Source: Prevotella sp.
GTDB taxonomy: Bacteria; Bacteroidota; Bacteroidia; Bacteroidales; Bacteroidaceae
DNA length: 46,044 bases
Reading direction: 5' to 3'
Assembly (NCBI GenBank): GCA_022511065.1
Contig: JAFLSG010000015.1
Location: 1 to 46,044 of the forward strand
This document shows, one piece after another, positions 1-8,801 of this stretch; within the stretch, counting starts at the first letter, position 1; every line of letters begins with the position of its first letter. The notes beneath the pieces were generated by a model. The model was not told where the DNA came from and made no database searches. It saw nothing but the letters and a program-made list of their open reading frames with translations. The translations under genes and the position numbers were made by a program.

Positions 1-1013
1 TGAAGCAGGTGGGCACGGTGTTGGTCATCATCCTCACCGCCTATCTTGTGCTGATAGACTATCCGGGCATGACCATCGGTAAAATCATGTATCACGTAAT
101 GCTTTTCAGCAACGTCATCGCCCCCATCACCCAGCTGCAGCGCATCTTCGACGATGTAAACGACGCACTCATCTATGCTGAGGGTTTCTTCGATATCCTG
201 CACTCCGACCACGAGGTGGAGGCGAGCGGCACTTATCGCCCGGAGCGGATTGAGGGGCGGTTTGAGATGAAGGACGTGGATTTCTCCTACCCCAACGGCA
301 ATCAGGCGCTCTACGGGGTGAACCTCACCATCGTGCCGGGCAAGATAACCGCATTGGTAGGTCTCTCGGGCGCGGGTAAGAGTACGGTGGTGAACCTCTT
401 AGACAAATTTTTCGAGCCGCAATCGGGCACGATACTCTTGGACGGCGTGGATTTGCGTGACTACGATACGCAATATTTGCGCGACAACATCGGTCTCGTC
501 TTGCAGAAGAATCACATCTTCGATGGCACCATTGAGGAGAATATCCGCTACGGCAAGCCTGATGCCACGCATGAAGAGGTGGTGGAGGCGGCGAAGAAAT
601 CGTATATCTACGACCAGATTATGAGCCTCCCGAAGCAGTTCGACAACAAGGCATCCGACCTCTCCGGCGGTCAGCAGCAGCGCATCGCCATCGCCCGTAT
701 GTTCCTGAAGAACCCGCCCATCATCTTCCTCGACGAGCCTACGGCGAGCCTCGATGCCATTGCCACGGAGCAAATCAAGAACAGCATCGACGCCATCAAG
801 AAAGACCGCACGGTAATCATCATCTCCCACAATATCTCGCAAATCATCGACAGTGAGATGGTATATGCCATGAGGCAGGGTCGCGTGGAGGAGTGCGGAG
901 AACCCGACGAGGTGTATAAGAAGGGCGGCATATATAAGGAGATTATCGACGCATCGGCGCGTAGCCTCAACATCGAGAAGATTGCGCGGACGATTGAAGG
1001 TAAGACATCATAG
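1..1013 (+). CDS. ABC transporter ATP-binding/permease protein, C-terminal part (cut by window start)
   Basis: The reading frame is open from the first base, so the start lies outside the window. Visible are the end of a membrane region (a hydrophobic segment encoded around bases 15-60) and then a complete nucleotide-binding domain: Walker A GLSGAGKST, signature LSGGQQQR, Walker B IIFLDEPTAS and H-loop ISHN. This order (membrane domain, then ATPase in one chain) is that of MsbA/LmrA-type half-transporters, which export lipids, peptides or drugs from the inner membrane as dimers. The substrate cannot be read from the sequence. The glycoside hydrolase gene follows after 18 nt and is probably co-transcribed. 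Confidence 0.93.
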   Translation, partial: KQVGTVLVIILTAYLVLIDYPGMTIGKIMYHVMLFSNVIAPITQLQRIFDDVNDALIYAEGFFDILHSDHEVEASGTYRPERIEGRFEMKDVDFSYPNGNQALYGVNLTIVPGKITALVGLSGAGKSTVVNLLDKFFEPQSGTILLDGVDLRDYDTQYLRDNIGLVLQKNHIFDGTIEENIRYGKPDATHEEVVEAAKKSYIYDQIMSLPKQFDNKASDLSGGQQQRIAIARMFLKNPPIIFLDEPTASLDAIATEQIKNSIDAIKKDRTVIIISHNISQIIDSEMVYAMRQGRVEECGEPDEVYKKGGIYKEIIDASARSLNIEKIARTIEGKTS

Positions 1014-1031
1014 AAAACCCATCATTTGCTT

Positions 1032-2849
1032 ATGAACATCACACCCATTATGAAACATCTATTGGCAGCCGCCACCCTACTCTTGTCTGCCGCAAACATT
1101 CAGGCACAGAATACCCAAGTCGCGCCATCGTCCGCGCAAGACGAGTGGAAGTTGGTGTGGAGCGACGAGTTTAACACCGACGGGCCTTACAATCCCGAAG
1201 TGTGGGAGCCTGAAATAGGTTTCAAGCGCAATCACGAAGACCAGTGGTATCAGGGCGAGAATGCCTGGCAAGAGAATGGTTGTCTGGTCATCGAGGCGCG
1301 GCGCGAGCATCGAGAGAATCCGTTGGCAGGGAAAGACGGAGAGCAAGACTGGCGCACCGCTCGCAAACATATCGAATACACCTCTGCCTCGCTCACCACC
1401 CGCCGTTCTTTCAGCTTCCTCTACGGCAGGTTGGAAGTGAGGGCAAAGATACCTACCGCCAGCGGTGCGTGGCCCGCCATCTGGTTGCTCGGCACGCAGA
1501 TGCCTTGGCCCTCAAATGGTGAGATTGACGTGATGGAATACTACCGCATCAACGGCGTGCCACACATCCTTGCAAACGCGGCGTGGGGCAGTGATGAGCA
1601 ATACAAGGCGGTGTGGAATTCGAAACGCATCCCGGTCACCCACTTCACGGACAAAGACCCGCAATGGGCAGAGAATTTCCACATTTGGCGAATGGACTGG
1701 ACACCCGAGGCTATCCGCATCTATCTTGACGACGAGCTATTGAACGACATCCCGCTCAGCGAGACCGTAAACGGCTCCATCGGCGGGCACACCAATCCCT
1801 TCACACGCCCGCAATACATCCTGCTCAACCTCGCCCTCGGGGGAGACAACGGTGGCACCATCGACAACACGGCAATGCCGATGCGCTATGAAATAGACTA
1901 TGTGAGGGTGTATCAGCGTGACGACATGGGGATGCCCCGTGACAGCATCATCCTCAGCGATCCATGCATCCTTGCCGACCCCGACACCAAGCTATATTAC
2001 ATGACAGGCACAGGCGGAAGGCTCTACATCAGTCGTGACCTCAACCTGTGGCGTGGCCCTTATCGCGTTGCCGAGACCGACCCCGACTCATGGATGGGCA
2101 GACGGCCTCAGATATGGGCGGCAGAGCTGCATAAATACAACGGCAAATATTACTATTTCGCCACCTTTACCAACAACGACATCAAGATTGACACCGTGCG
2201 TGGCAATGTTATCCCCCGCCGCGCCTCTCACGTGCTGGTGGCAGATAAGCCTGAAGGTCCTTACCGCCCTATGCACGACAAGACCTATCTGCCCGAGAAG
2301 CAGCCTACGCTCGACGGTACGTTTTGGGTAGATACGGACGGCAAGCCCTACATGGTATATTGCGGTGAGTGGCTGCAAAACTGGGACGGGACAATCGAGA
2401 AGATAGAACTGAAGCCTGACCTCTCCGGGTCTGTCGGTGAGGGTCAGATATTGTTCCGCGCATCGGCATCTCCCTGGAGCCGCGAGGTGGAAGACGGTAA
2501 GGTGCGCCCCAACAAAGTGACTGACGGCCCTTATCTCTTCCGCACAGGTACGGGTAGGCTCGGCATGATATGGACAAGTTGGATAGATGATGTCTATACG
2601 CAGGGGGTCGCCTACTCTGACGACGGCACGTTGAACGGCAACTGGATTCAGGAGCCTCACCCCATCACGCCGCCCAACTTCGGTCACGGCATGCTCTTCC
2701 GCACGCTCGAAGGCCGTTGGCTCATGTCGGTGCATAGTCACAAGAATGTATCAGGCCGCTACATCCGTGTGCCCCACCTCTTTGAAATAGACCTCTCAGG
2801 CGACAAATTGGTAGTGGGGAAGATGATTGAAGGGGATTACAAGCCGTGA
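1032..2849 (+). CDS. Secreted two-domain glycoside hydrolase, GH16 followed by GH43-like
   Basis: This is a 605-residue secreted protein. The ATG at 1032 is chosen; a second ATG at 1050 would start directly at a clean signal peptide ending near NIQAQ. Residues about 35-295 form a GH16 domain with the catalytic motif GEIDVMEY (nucleophile E164, D166, acid/base E169), typical of endo-beta-1,3 or 1,3-1,4-glucanases and related enzymes. Residues about 300-600 resemble a five-bladed GH43 propeller: LSDPCILAD supplies the putative base D310, and LDGTFW supplies the putative second aspartate D428. The position expected to carry the general-acid glutamate (usually EGP) reads TDGPYLF, with aspartate D498. 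The GH43 half may therefore be altered in activity or act in binding. No SusC/SusD pair is adjacent, so the polysaccharide target is open. Confidence 0.85.
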   Translation: MNITPIMKHLLAAATLLLSAANIQAQNTQVAPSSAQDEWKLVWSDEFNTDGPYNPEVWEPEIGFKRNHEDQWYQGENAWQENGCLVIEARREHRENPLAGKDGEQDWRTARKHIEYTSASLTTRRSFSFLYGRLEVRAKIPTASGAWPAIWLLGTQMPWPSNGEIDVMEYYRINGVPHILANAAWGSDEQYKAVWNSKRIPVTHFTDKDPQWAENFHIWRMDWTPEAIRIYLDDELLNDIPLSETVNGSIGGHTNPFTRPQYILLNLALGGDNGGTIDNTAMPMRYEIDYVRVYQRDDMGMPRDSIILSDPCILADPDTKLYYMTGTGGRLYISRDLNLWRGPYRVAETDPDSWMGRRPQIWAAELHKYNGKYYYFATFTNNDIKIDTVRGNVIPRRASHVLVADKPEGPYRPMHDKTYLPEKQPTLDGTFWVDTDGKPYMVYCGEWLQNWDGTIEKIELKPDLSGSVGEGQILFRASASPWSREVEDGKVRPNKVTDGPYLFRTGTGRLGMIWTSWIDDVYTQGVAYSDDGTLNGNWIQEPHPITPPNFGHGMLFRTLEGRWLMSVHSHKNVSGRYIRVPHLFEIDLSGDKLVVGKMIEGDYKP

Positions 2850-2893
2850 CAACAGGCTATCATCTACACTCAGTAAGTATCGCCAATCTCTGG

Positions 2894-4012
2894 CTATAAT
2901 ATCTTCTTTGCTGCGATGCGCTTTGCCTTTGCCTCGGAAGCAGGGGAGAGTGCGCCACGCAGATACATCTCAATCAGCAGACTGGCGACGGGGGCGGCCA
3001 AATCAGCACCAAAACCGCCGTGCTCAATATAGACGCTGACAGCAATCTTCGGCTCGTTCATCGGGGCAAAACCGATGAAGACGGAGTGGTCTTCGCCCGG
3101 ATTCTCCACCGTACCCGTCTTGCCACATATCGGGTAGGCATTGGTATTGATGCCCGCCGCTGTGCCTTTTGTCACCGCCAAGCGCATCCCCTCTACCACA
3201 GGCGGATAGGCTTCCTTTGCCACCTTTGTCTGTCGGGGCGTGAGGTAACGCTGATTCTGCGTGTCGCGGTGGATGTGAGGCACATAGTACCATCCACGAT
3301 TGGCAATGGTTACGGCGAGGTTACAAAGTTGCAAGGGCGTGAGAGTTACATCACCCTGTCCCATACCTGCCCACCAGATGGTCTTACCATCCCATCCATC
3401 CTTATAGCGGCGGTTGAGATAGTTTGAGTTGGCAAGCAAGCCACCCTGTTCACCGGGAATATCAATGTGCATCGGGCCTCCCAACCCCATGCTCTGCATA
3501 TACGAGCGCCAAGTGTCGATGGCCTCATCGTGGCTGTCATACATAAAATCATCGTTGATCATCGAGGCGAAGGTCACGAGAAACCATGAGTTGCAAGAGT
3601 GGGCTATCGCATCTTTCAGCTTCAGCGGCGAACGATGCTCGTGGCATCCCACACGGATGCTTCCATCAATGAAGCCTTTGGTGCAATCCACGGCAGTTTC
3701 CGTGGTGACAATGCCTTCGGAGAGCAATGTGAGCGCTTGCGCCGTCTTGAAAGTGGAACCGGGAGCATAGGGCTTGCCGATGGCGAGCCGCACATCGCTA
3801 CCCGTGGGGGAATTCGTGGCGAGGCATAGAATTTCGCCATTAGCGGGATTGATGGCTACGATGCTGCCCGTCTTGCCCGTCAGCAGCCGTTCACCGAGTT
3901 GTTGCAACAAGGGGCGCAAGGTCAGGGGACCGTCGGTGGGCAGTCCCTGTGCGTGGAGTGGATGCCCCGCCATCAGGCAGAGCAGGATGGATAAGATTAT
4001 GTGCTTTGTCAT
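2894..4012 (-). CDS. Penicillin-binding transpeptidase (transpeptidase domain only, exported)
   Basis: The 372-residue protein starts at MTKHIILSI with a signal peptide ending near PLHAQ. It carries the three penicillin-binding motifs in order: STFK (S86, nucleophile, K89), SCN (139-141) and KTGT (298-301). It should cross-link peptidoglycan in the periplasm or bind beta-lactams. Its closest likeness is the C-terminal half of PBP2/MrdA. The large N-terminal non-catalytic domain of class B PBPs is absent, and no rodA or mreC gene is near, so this is probably not the main elongation PBP. It runs convergent to the glycoside hydrolase and divergent from the LUD gene. The start codon lies inside a tandem duplication and overlaps the stop of a short leader ORF (ATGA). 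Confidence 0.85.
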   Translation of the reverse strand: MTKHIILSILLCLMAGHPLHAQGLPTDGPLTLRPLLQQLGERLLTGKTGSIVAINPANGEILCLATNSPTGSDVRLAIGKPYAPGSTFKTAQALTLLSEGIVTTETAVDCTKGFIDGSIRVGCHEHRSPLKLKDAIAHSCNSWFLVTFASMINDDFMYDSHDEAIDTWRSYMQSMGLGGPMHIDIPGEQGGLLANSNYLNRRYKDGWDGKTIWWAGMGQGDVTLTPLQLCNLAVTIANRGWYYVPHIHRDTQNQRYLTPRQTKVAKEAYPPVVEGMRLAVTKGTAAGINTNAYPICGKTGTVENPGEDHSVFIGFAPMNEPKIAVSVYIEHGGFGADLAAPVASLLIEMYLRGALSPASEAKAKRIAAKKIL

Positions 4013-4049
4013 TTGAAGATGGATAAGATTATGTGCTTTGTCATTTGAA
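3986..4049. repeat. Perfect 32-bp tandem duplication over a start codon
   Basis: Bases 3986-4017 and 4018-4049 are identical over 32 bp. A third, diverged partial copy of the core (CTTTATCATTTGAA) lies at 4057-4070. Each copy contains an ATG on the minus strand. Since 32 is not a multiple of three, the upstream ATG is out of frame with the main gene and yields the short leader ORF. Confidence 0.95.
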
Positions 4050-4065
4050 ATGTGCGCTTTATCAT
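4009..4065 (-). CDS. Putative 18-residue leader ORF coupled to the penicillin-binding protein gene
   Basis: An ATG at 4065 (or at 4044, in the same frame) opens a short frame whose C-terminal part MTKHIILSIFK repeats the first nine residues of the downstream protein, because the start region is duplicated. Its TGA stop at 4011-4009 overlaps the downstream ATG at 4012 in the form ATGA, the usual layout for translational coupling. The proposed -7 box at 4081-4074 would place transcription start only a few bases before 4065. Translation of this peptide is an inference. Confidence 0.35.
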   Translation of the reverse strand: MIKRTFQMTKHIILSIFK

Positions 4066-4073
4066 TTGAAGGG

Positions 4074-4081
4074 CAAAAGTA
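4074..4081 (-). promoter_or_regulatory. Bacteroidetes -7 box for the penicillin-binding protein
   Basis: On the minus strand the bases read TACTTTTG, matching TAnnTTTG. No TTG was found at the usual spacing upstream, so the call rests on the -7 element and its position just before the leader ORF. Confidence 0.45.
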
Positions 4082-4102
4082 CGAAAAATCCGGCAAAACT
4101 GC

Positions 4103-4132
4103 TTGCTCGGTCGGACATTTTTCGTAAATTTG
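4103..4132 (+). promoter_or_regulatory. Bacteroidetes promoter for the LUD-topB-lipoprotein unit
   Basis: TTG at 4103-4105 and TAAATTTG at 4125-4132 are separated by 19 nt, as in the Bacteroidetes primary sigma consensus. The gene start lies 30 nt downstream. Confidence 0.65.
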
Positions 4133-4162
4133 CAACAGATTAACAAAAGATTCAACGGAAAA

Positions 4163-4798
4163 ATGACTCCCAAGGAACAAAGAAACCTGCGATTGGCAGA
4201 GCGAATGATAAAGAACTTGAACCGCCGTAACATGGAGGCTTGCTATTGCTCGACGGCAGCAGAGGCCGTGAAGAAAGTATCGGAAATGATAGCCGACGGC
4301 AGTTCGGTAACATGGGGCGGTTCGATGACCATCCGCGACATGGGACTGCCACAAGTGCTACACAACCGTGGCACGCTTGAAGTGCTTGACCGTGATTTGG
4401 TAGAAGACCGCGCCGAGGTGATAAAGATATATGAGCGGGCATTCACGGCAGATATATATCTGTCGTCTGCCAACGCCATCAGCGAGGATGGGGTGATTGT
4501 AAATATCGACGGAAACGGCAATCGTGTGGCAGCGATTACGTGGGGACCAAAGAAGGTTATCTTCGTCATCGGACTGAACAAGGTGGCGCAGACCGTAAAG
4601 GCTGCACTTGCCCGTGCCCGCTCAACGGCATCACCCATCAATGCGGCACGCTTCGACATCAATACGCCTTGCCAGGTGGATGGCATCTGCCATAACTGCA
4701 ACTCACCCGAAAGCATCTGCAATCACGTGCATTTTCTGCGCAATTCGCCACGCGGACGGCATAGCGTAGTGCTTGTGGGTGAATACTTGGGTTACTGA
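4163..4798 (+). CDS. LUD-domain protein (LutC/YkgG-type, DUF162)
   Basis: The 211-residue protein starts at MTPKEQRNL. It has the LUD-fold features of the lactate-utilization family: an N-terminal helix, the TWGGSMTIRDMG loop and a conserved GPKKVIFVIGLNKV segment. The C-terminal cysteine cluster is CQVDGICHNCNSPESICNH, common in stand-alone LUD proteins of anaerobes and possibly metal- or cluster-binding. LutA and LutB partners are not in the window, so a lactate role is uncertain. topB follows after 16 nt and is probably in the same transcript. An upstream ATG-less extension to 4103 exists but would begin inside the promoter. Confidence 0.82.
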   Translation: MTPKEQRNLRLAERMIKNLNRRNMEACYCSTAAEAVKKVSEMIADGSSVTWGGSMTIRDMGLPQVLHNRGTLEVLDRDLVEDRAEVIKIYERAFTADIYLSSANAISEDGVIVNIDGNGNRVAAITWGPKKVIFVIGLNKVAQTVKAALARARSTASPINAARFDINTPCQVDGICHNCNSPESICNHVHFLRNSPRGRHSVVLVGEYLGY

Positions 4799-4814
4799 TT
4801 AAAGAACTGACTGA

Positions 4815-6734
4815 ATGATTGTCTGTATAGCAGAGAAACCGAGCGTGGCTCGGGACATTGCGCGCATTTTGGGAGCAAACAGCTCGCATGATGGGTATAT
4901 GGAGGGCAACGGCTATCAGGTGACTTGGACTTTCGGACACCTCTGCACACTGAAAGAACCGGGCGACTACACACAAGCATGGAAGCCGTGGGCACTGACA
5001 CAACTGCCGATGATTCCCCCGCGTTTCGGCATCAAGCTCATCAGCGACCGAGGCATTGAAAAGCAGTTTGCTACCATCGAGCGACTGATGAAGGCGGCTG
5101 ACGGCATCGTGAACTGCGGTGACGCGGGACAAGAGGGAGAACTGATTCAGCGTTGGGTAATGCAGAAGGCGGGAGCCACCTGTCCTGTGAAGCGACTTTG
5201 GATATCTTCGATGACGGACGAAGCCATCCGCGAGGGATTTTCCAATCTGAAAGACCAACAAGACTATCAACCGCTTTACATGGCGGGACTATCACGCGCC
5301 ATCGGCGACTGGCTGTTGGGCATGAATGCCACGCGCCTCTATACATTGAAATATGGGCAGAACAGGCAAGTGCTTTCCATCGGTCGTGTGCAGACTCCGA
5401 CACTCGCCTTGATTGTAAACCGCCAGAAGGAAATCGAGAACTTCAAACCCGAGCCTTACTGGGTGCTTGCCACCGTTTACCGCGACACCACCTTCACCGC
5501 AACTAAAGGCAAATTCACAAGCAAGGAAGAAGGTGAGCAAGCCTTTGGGGACATCGAGGGCAAGCCGTTTGAAGTGACGAGCGTGCAAAAGAAGAACGGC
5601 ACGGAAGCACCGCCGCAACTCTATGACCTCACCTCGCTACAGGTGGATTGCAACCGTAAGTTCGGCTATTCCGCCGAGATGACGCTCAACCTGATTCAGA
5701 GTCTTTACGAAAAGAAATACACCACCTACCCTCGTGTGGATACGCAGTATCTTTCGGATGATATCTATCCCAAATGTCCGCAAACAATGAATGGTTTGTA
5801 TCAGACAAAGTTTGCGGGTGTGGCTCCATACGCAGAGTTCATCAAGCCCATCGGCGGCAAACCGCTGAAGAAGTCGAAGCGGGTGTTTGATACCTCAAAG
5901 GTTACCGACCACCACGCCATCATTCCCACGGGCGTGATACCTCAGAATCTCACAGACGCAGAGCGGAGTGTGTTCGACCTCGTGGCTCGCCGCTTCATTG
6001 CCGTGTTCCTGCCCGACTGCAAATTCTCTACGACCACGGTGATGGGAAAGGCAGGCGAAGTGGAGTTTAAGGTGACGGGTAAGGAAATCCTTGAGCCGGG
6101 GTGGCGCGTGGTGAATGGCAAAGAGAAGGCAAAGGCTGACGATGCCGATGACAAAGACGGGGCAACAATCGGCGACACGGAAGACGGCAAGAAGAAAGAA
6201 GACGAAGAGCGCACGCTGCCCACTTTCGTGAAAGGCGAGAGTGGCGAGCATCGCCCGACACTCACCGAGAAATGGACTACACCGCCACCTTATTATAATG
6301 AAGCCTCACTACTTCGGGCGATGGAGACGGCGGGCAAGTTCGTGGAAGACGAGACCCTTCGCGCTGCCATGAAAGAGAACGGTATCGGTCGCCCATCAAG
6401 CCGCGCGAGCATCATCGAGACTCTCTTCAAGCGCCACTACATCCGACGGGAGCGCAAACGGCTTGTGGCCACGCCGACAGGCATCGAACTGATAGACCTC
6501 ATCCGTGAGGAACTATTAAAGAGTTGTGAACTGACGGGCATCTGGGAAAAGAAATTGCGCGACATCGAACACCGTAAATACGATGCGGGGCAGTTTATTG
6601 AAGAACTGAAGCAGCAGGTGGGTGAGATTGTGCAGCAAGTGATGCGTGATACATCAAACAGGCGTGTAACGGTGACTACTGACGACGACCTGAAAAAGAA
6701 GAAATCCTCCAAAAGCGGAAACAAACCCACATAA
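4815..6734 (+). CDS. topB: DNA topoisomerase III
   Basis: The 639-residue type IA topoisomerase relaxes and decatenates DNA through a single-strand break. The Toprim domain begins at once (CIAEKPSVARDIARILG), with acidic residues in NCGDAGQEGELI. The catalytic tyrosine is Y305 within TTYPRVDTQYL. The C-terminal part keeps the GIGRPSSRASIIETL motif and ends in a short lysine-rich tail, without the tetracysteine zinc modules of TopA. An acidic, lysine-rich linker of about 45 residues (around residues 435-480) is an insertion. The start at 4815 follows the LUD gene by 16 nt, and the next gene starts 3 nt after the stop, so all three are likely one operon. Confidence 0.96.
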   Translation: MIVCIAEKPSVARDIARILGANSSHDGYMEGNGYQVTWTFGHLCTLKEPGDYTQAWKPWALTQLPMIPPRFGIKLISDRGIEKQFATIERLMKAADGIVNCGDAGQEGELIQRWVMQKAGATCPVKRLWISSMTDEAIREGFSNLKDQQDYQPLYMAGLSRAIGDWLLGMNATRLYTLKYGQNRQVLSIGRVQTPTLALIVNRQKEIENFKPEPYWVLATVYRDTTFTATKGKFTSKEEGEQAFGDIEGKPFEVTSVQKKNGTEAPPQLYDLTSLQVDCNRKFGYSAEMTLNLIQSLYEKKYTTYPRVDTQYLSDDIYPKCPQTMNGLYQTKFAGVAPYAEFIKPIGGKPLKKSKRVFDTSKVTDHHAIIPTGVIPQNLTDAERSVFDLVARRFIAVFLPDCKFSTTTVMGKAGEVEFKVTGKEILEPGWRVVNGKEKAKADDADDKDGATIGDTEDGKKKEDEERTLPTFVKGESGEHRPTLTEKWTTPPPYYNEASLLRAMETAGKFVEDETLRAAMKENGIGRPSSRASIIETLFKRHYIRRERKRLVATPTGIELIDLIREELLKSCELTGIWEKKLRDIEHRKYDAGQFIEELKQQVGEIVQQVMRDTSNRRVTVTTDDDLKKKKSSKSGNKPT

Positions 6735-6737
6735 GCC

Positions 6738-8801
6738 ATGAAGAGAATAAACTTGTGCCATCTTATTGCAGCCACATTACTGGTTATGCTCTCCATATTG
6801 CTCCATAGTTGCGGGGCTGACCAGGCGATGAAGAAGGGCGACAAGTTTATGGCCATCGGAGAATACTACGATGCCGCAGAGCAGTATCGGAAGGCATATA
6901 CCCAGACCCCAACGAAGGAAAGGACTATAAGAGGAGAGCGCGCCGCGAAATTGGCTGAGTGCTATCGGCGCATCAACGCCACGAACAAAGCCATCACCGC
7001 CTACAACAACGTGGTGCGCTACAAACAAGCAGACTCGCTGACACATCTTTATCTCGGGCAGTTGCATCTACGCAACGGGAACTACAAAGAGGCAGCCAAG
7101 CAATTCCAGATAGCGATGGACTCGCTGAATCCCCTGAAACTCCCGCTTGCCAAAGGAGAGAGCCGAGGGATGGACTTGGCGCGCGTAGGCTTAGAATCGG
7201 CACAGATGGCACCGCAATGGCGCAAGGAAGGGTCAGCCTACACCGTGAAGCGGATGGACATCTTCAATTCCCGTCGCGCAGACTATTCACCCGTTTTGGC
7301 AGGCGATGACAATGAACATCTTTACTTTTCCTCTACCCGCAACCAGGCACTGGGCGATGAACTGAACGGCATCACGGGGGCAAAGAGTGCGGACATTTTC
7401 ATGGCGCAGAAAGATGAAAAAGGCAAATGGGGCAAGCCTCAACATATAGACACCGACCTGAACTCAAACTTCGATGAGGGTGCTTGCGCCATTTCGCCCG
7501 ATGGGAAAACGATGTATCTCACCCAATGCAAGACCGACCCCAACTATCCCCGCTATGCCGAGATTGTCGTCTCCAACCGTGCTGATGCCGCGTGGGGCAA
7601 ACCCACTGCGGTAACCATCTCGAAAGATACGTTGTCGAGTTATGCCCACCCCGCTATATCACCCGACGGCGAATGGCTATACTTTGTGAGTGACATGCCG
7701 GGAGGCTTGGGTGGCTACGACATCTGGCGCTGCCGACTGCTTGCCAACGGTACGACGGGAGCCGTGGAGAATCTTGGCGCGCCCATCAATACGGCGGGCG
7801 ATGAGATGTTCCCAACATTCCGACCCAATGGCGACCTTTATTTCTCCTCCAACGGCCATCCGGGTATGGGCGGACTGGATATTTTCATCGCCAAGTCTGT
7901 CAATCAGCCATCCAAGGCGCAGATTATCCACCCCGGTTTCCCGTTGAACTCACAAGGTGATGACTTCGGCATGACTTTTGAGGGACGGCTCAACCAAGGC
8001 TATTTCTCATCAAACCGAGGTGACACACGTGGATTTGACCATATCTATAGTTTCCACAACCCGGAGATTATACAGACGGTAAAAGGCTGGGTGTATGAGC
8101 AAGACGGCTATGAACTGCCGGCGGCACAAGTATATATGGTGGGCAACGACGGTACGAATCTGCGATTGAGCGTGCGGGGTGACGGATCATTTACGCAGGA
8201 AATCAAGCCCAGCGTGGATTACGTGATGCTTGCCACCTGCAAGGGATTCCTCAATCATCAGGAGCAACTAAAAGTAGAGCCTGCCACAAAGTCAGAGGAA
8301 TATGTCTTGCAATTCCCGCTTGCCAATATCTCCGCACCCGTGCTGATAGAAAACATCTTCTATGATTTCGATAAGGCGACGCTGCGCCCCGAATCAGCCA
8401 CGGCATTGGATGAACTTGTGCAACTGCTGAATGAAAATCCGAACATCACCATCGAATTAGGGGCGCATACGGACTCGAAAGGCTCGGATGCCTACAACGA
8501 GCGATTGTCGCAAAGGAGAGCGGAGAGTGTGGTGAACTACCTGATAGCCCACGGCATCGCTGCCGACCGTCTGACTCCGAAAGGCTACGGGGAGAGCAGA
8601 CCGAAGCGCATCAAGAAGAAAGTGGCAGAGCGGTATCCGTTCCTCAAAGAGGGCGATGTGCTGACCGAAACATACATCGCCACGCTTCCCGAAGAGCAAC
8701 AGGAAGCGTGCAACCAACTGAACCGCCGCACCGAATTTATTGTATTGCGGACAACCTACGGGCTATTTGATAAGGAAGGTAAACTCCTACAAAAGCCATA
8801 A
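6738..8801 (+). CDS. OmpA-family lipoprotein with TPR, PD40 propeller and carboxypeptidase-like domain (PorE-like)
   Basis: This 687-residue protein has a lipoprotein signal ending LHSC with the lipidated cysteine at C25. Domains in order are: TPR repeats (about 27-135), a PD40/WD40-like beta propeller (about 165-425, with repeats such as YSPVLAGDDNEHLYFSS and AISPDGKTMYLT), a carboxypeptidase-regulatory-like domain (about 440-530) and an OmpA C-terminal peptidoglycan-binding domain (about 535-675, with FYDFDKATLRPES and NRRTEF). This architecture is that of PorE, the peptidoglycan-anchoring component of the type IX secretion system described in Porphyromonas gingivalis, although other OmpA lipoproteins share it. 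No other por genes are in the window. Its 3' end overlaps the convergent DUF5056 gene by 65 bp. Confidence 0.85.
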   Translation: MKRINLCHLIAATLLVMLSILLHSCGADQAMKKGDKFMAIGEYYDAAEQYRKAYTQTPTKERTIRGERAAKLAECYRRINATNKAITAYNNVVRYKQADSLTHLYLGQLHLRNGNYKEAAKQFQIAMDSLNPLKLPLAKGESRGMDLARVGLESAQMAPQWRKEGSAYTVKRMDIFNSRRADYSPVLAGDDNEHLYFSSTRNQALGDELNGITGAKSADIFMAQKDEKGKWGKPQHIDTDLNSNFDEGACAISPDGKTMYLTQCKTDPNYPRYAEIVVSNRADAAWGKPTAVTISKDTLSSYAHPAISPDGEWLYFVSDMPGGLGGYDIWRCRLLANGTTGAVENLGAPINTAGDEMFPTFRPNGDLYFSSNGHPGMGGLDIFIAKSVNQPSKAQIIHPGFPLNSQGDDFGMTFEGRLNQGYFSSNRGDTRGFDHIYSFHNPEIIQTVKGWVYEQDGYELPAAQVYMVGNDGTNLRLSVRGDGSFTQEIKPSVDYVMLATCKGFLNHQEQLKVEPATKSEEYVLQFPLANISAPVLIENIFYDFDKATLRPESATALDELVQLLNENPNITIELGAHTDSKGSDAYNERLSQRRAESVVNYLIAHGIAADRLTPKGYGESRPKRIKKKVAERYPFLKEGDVLTETYIATLPEEQQEACNQLNRRTEFIVLRTTYGLFDKEGKLLQKP

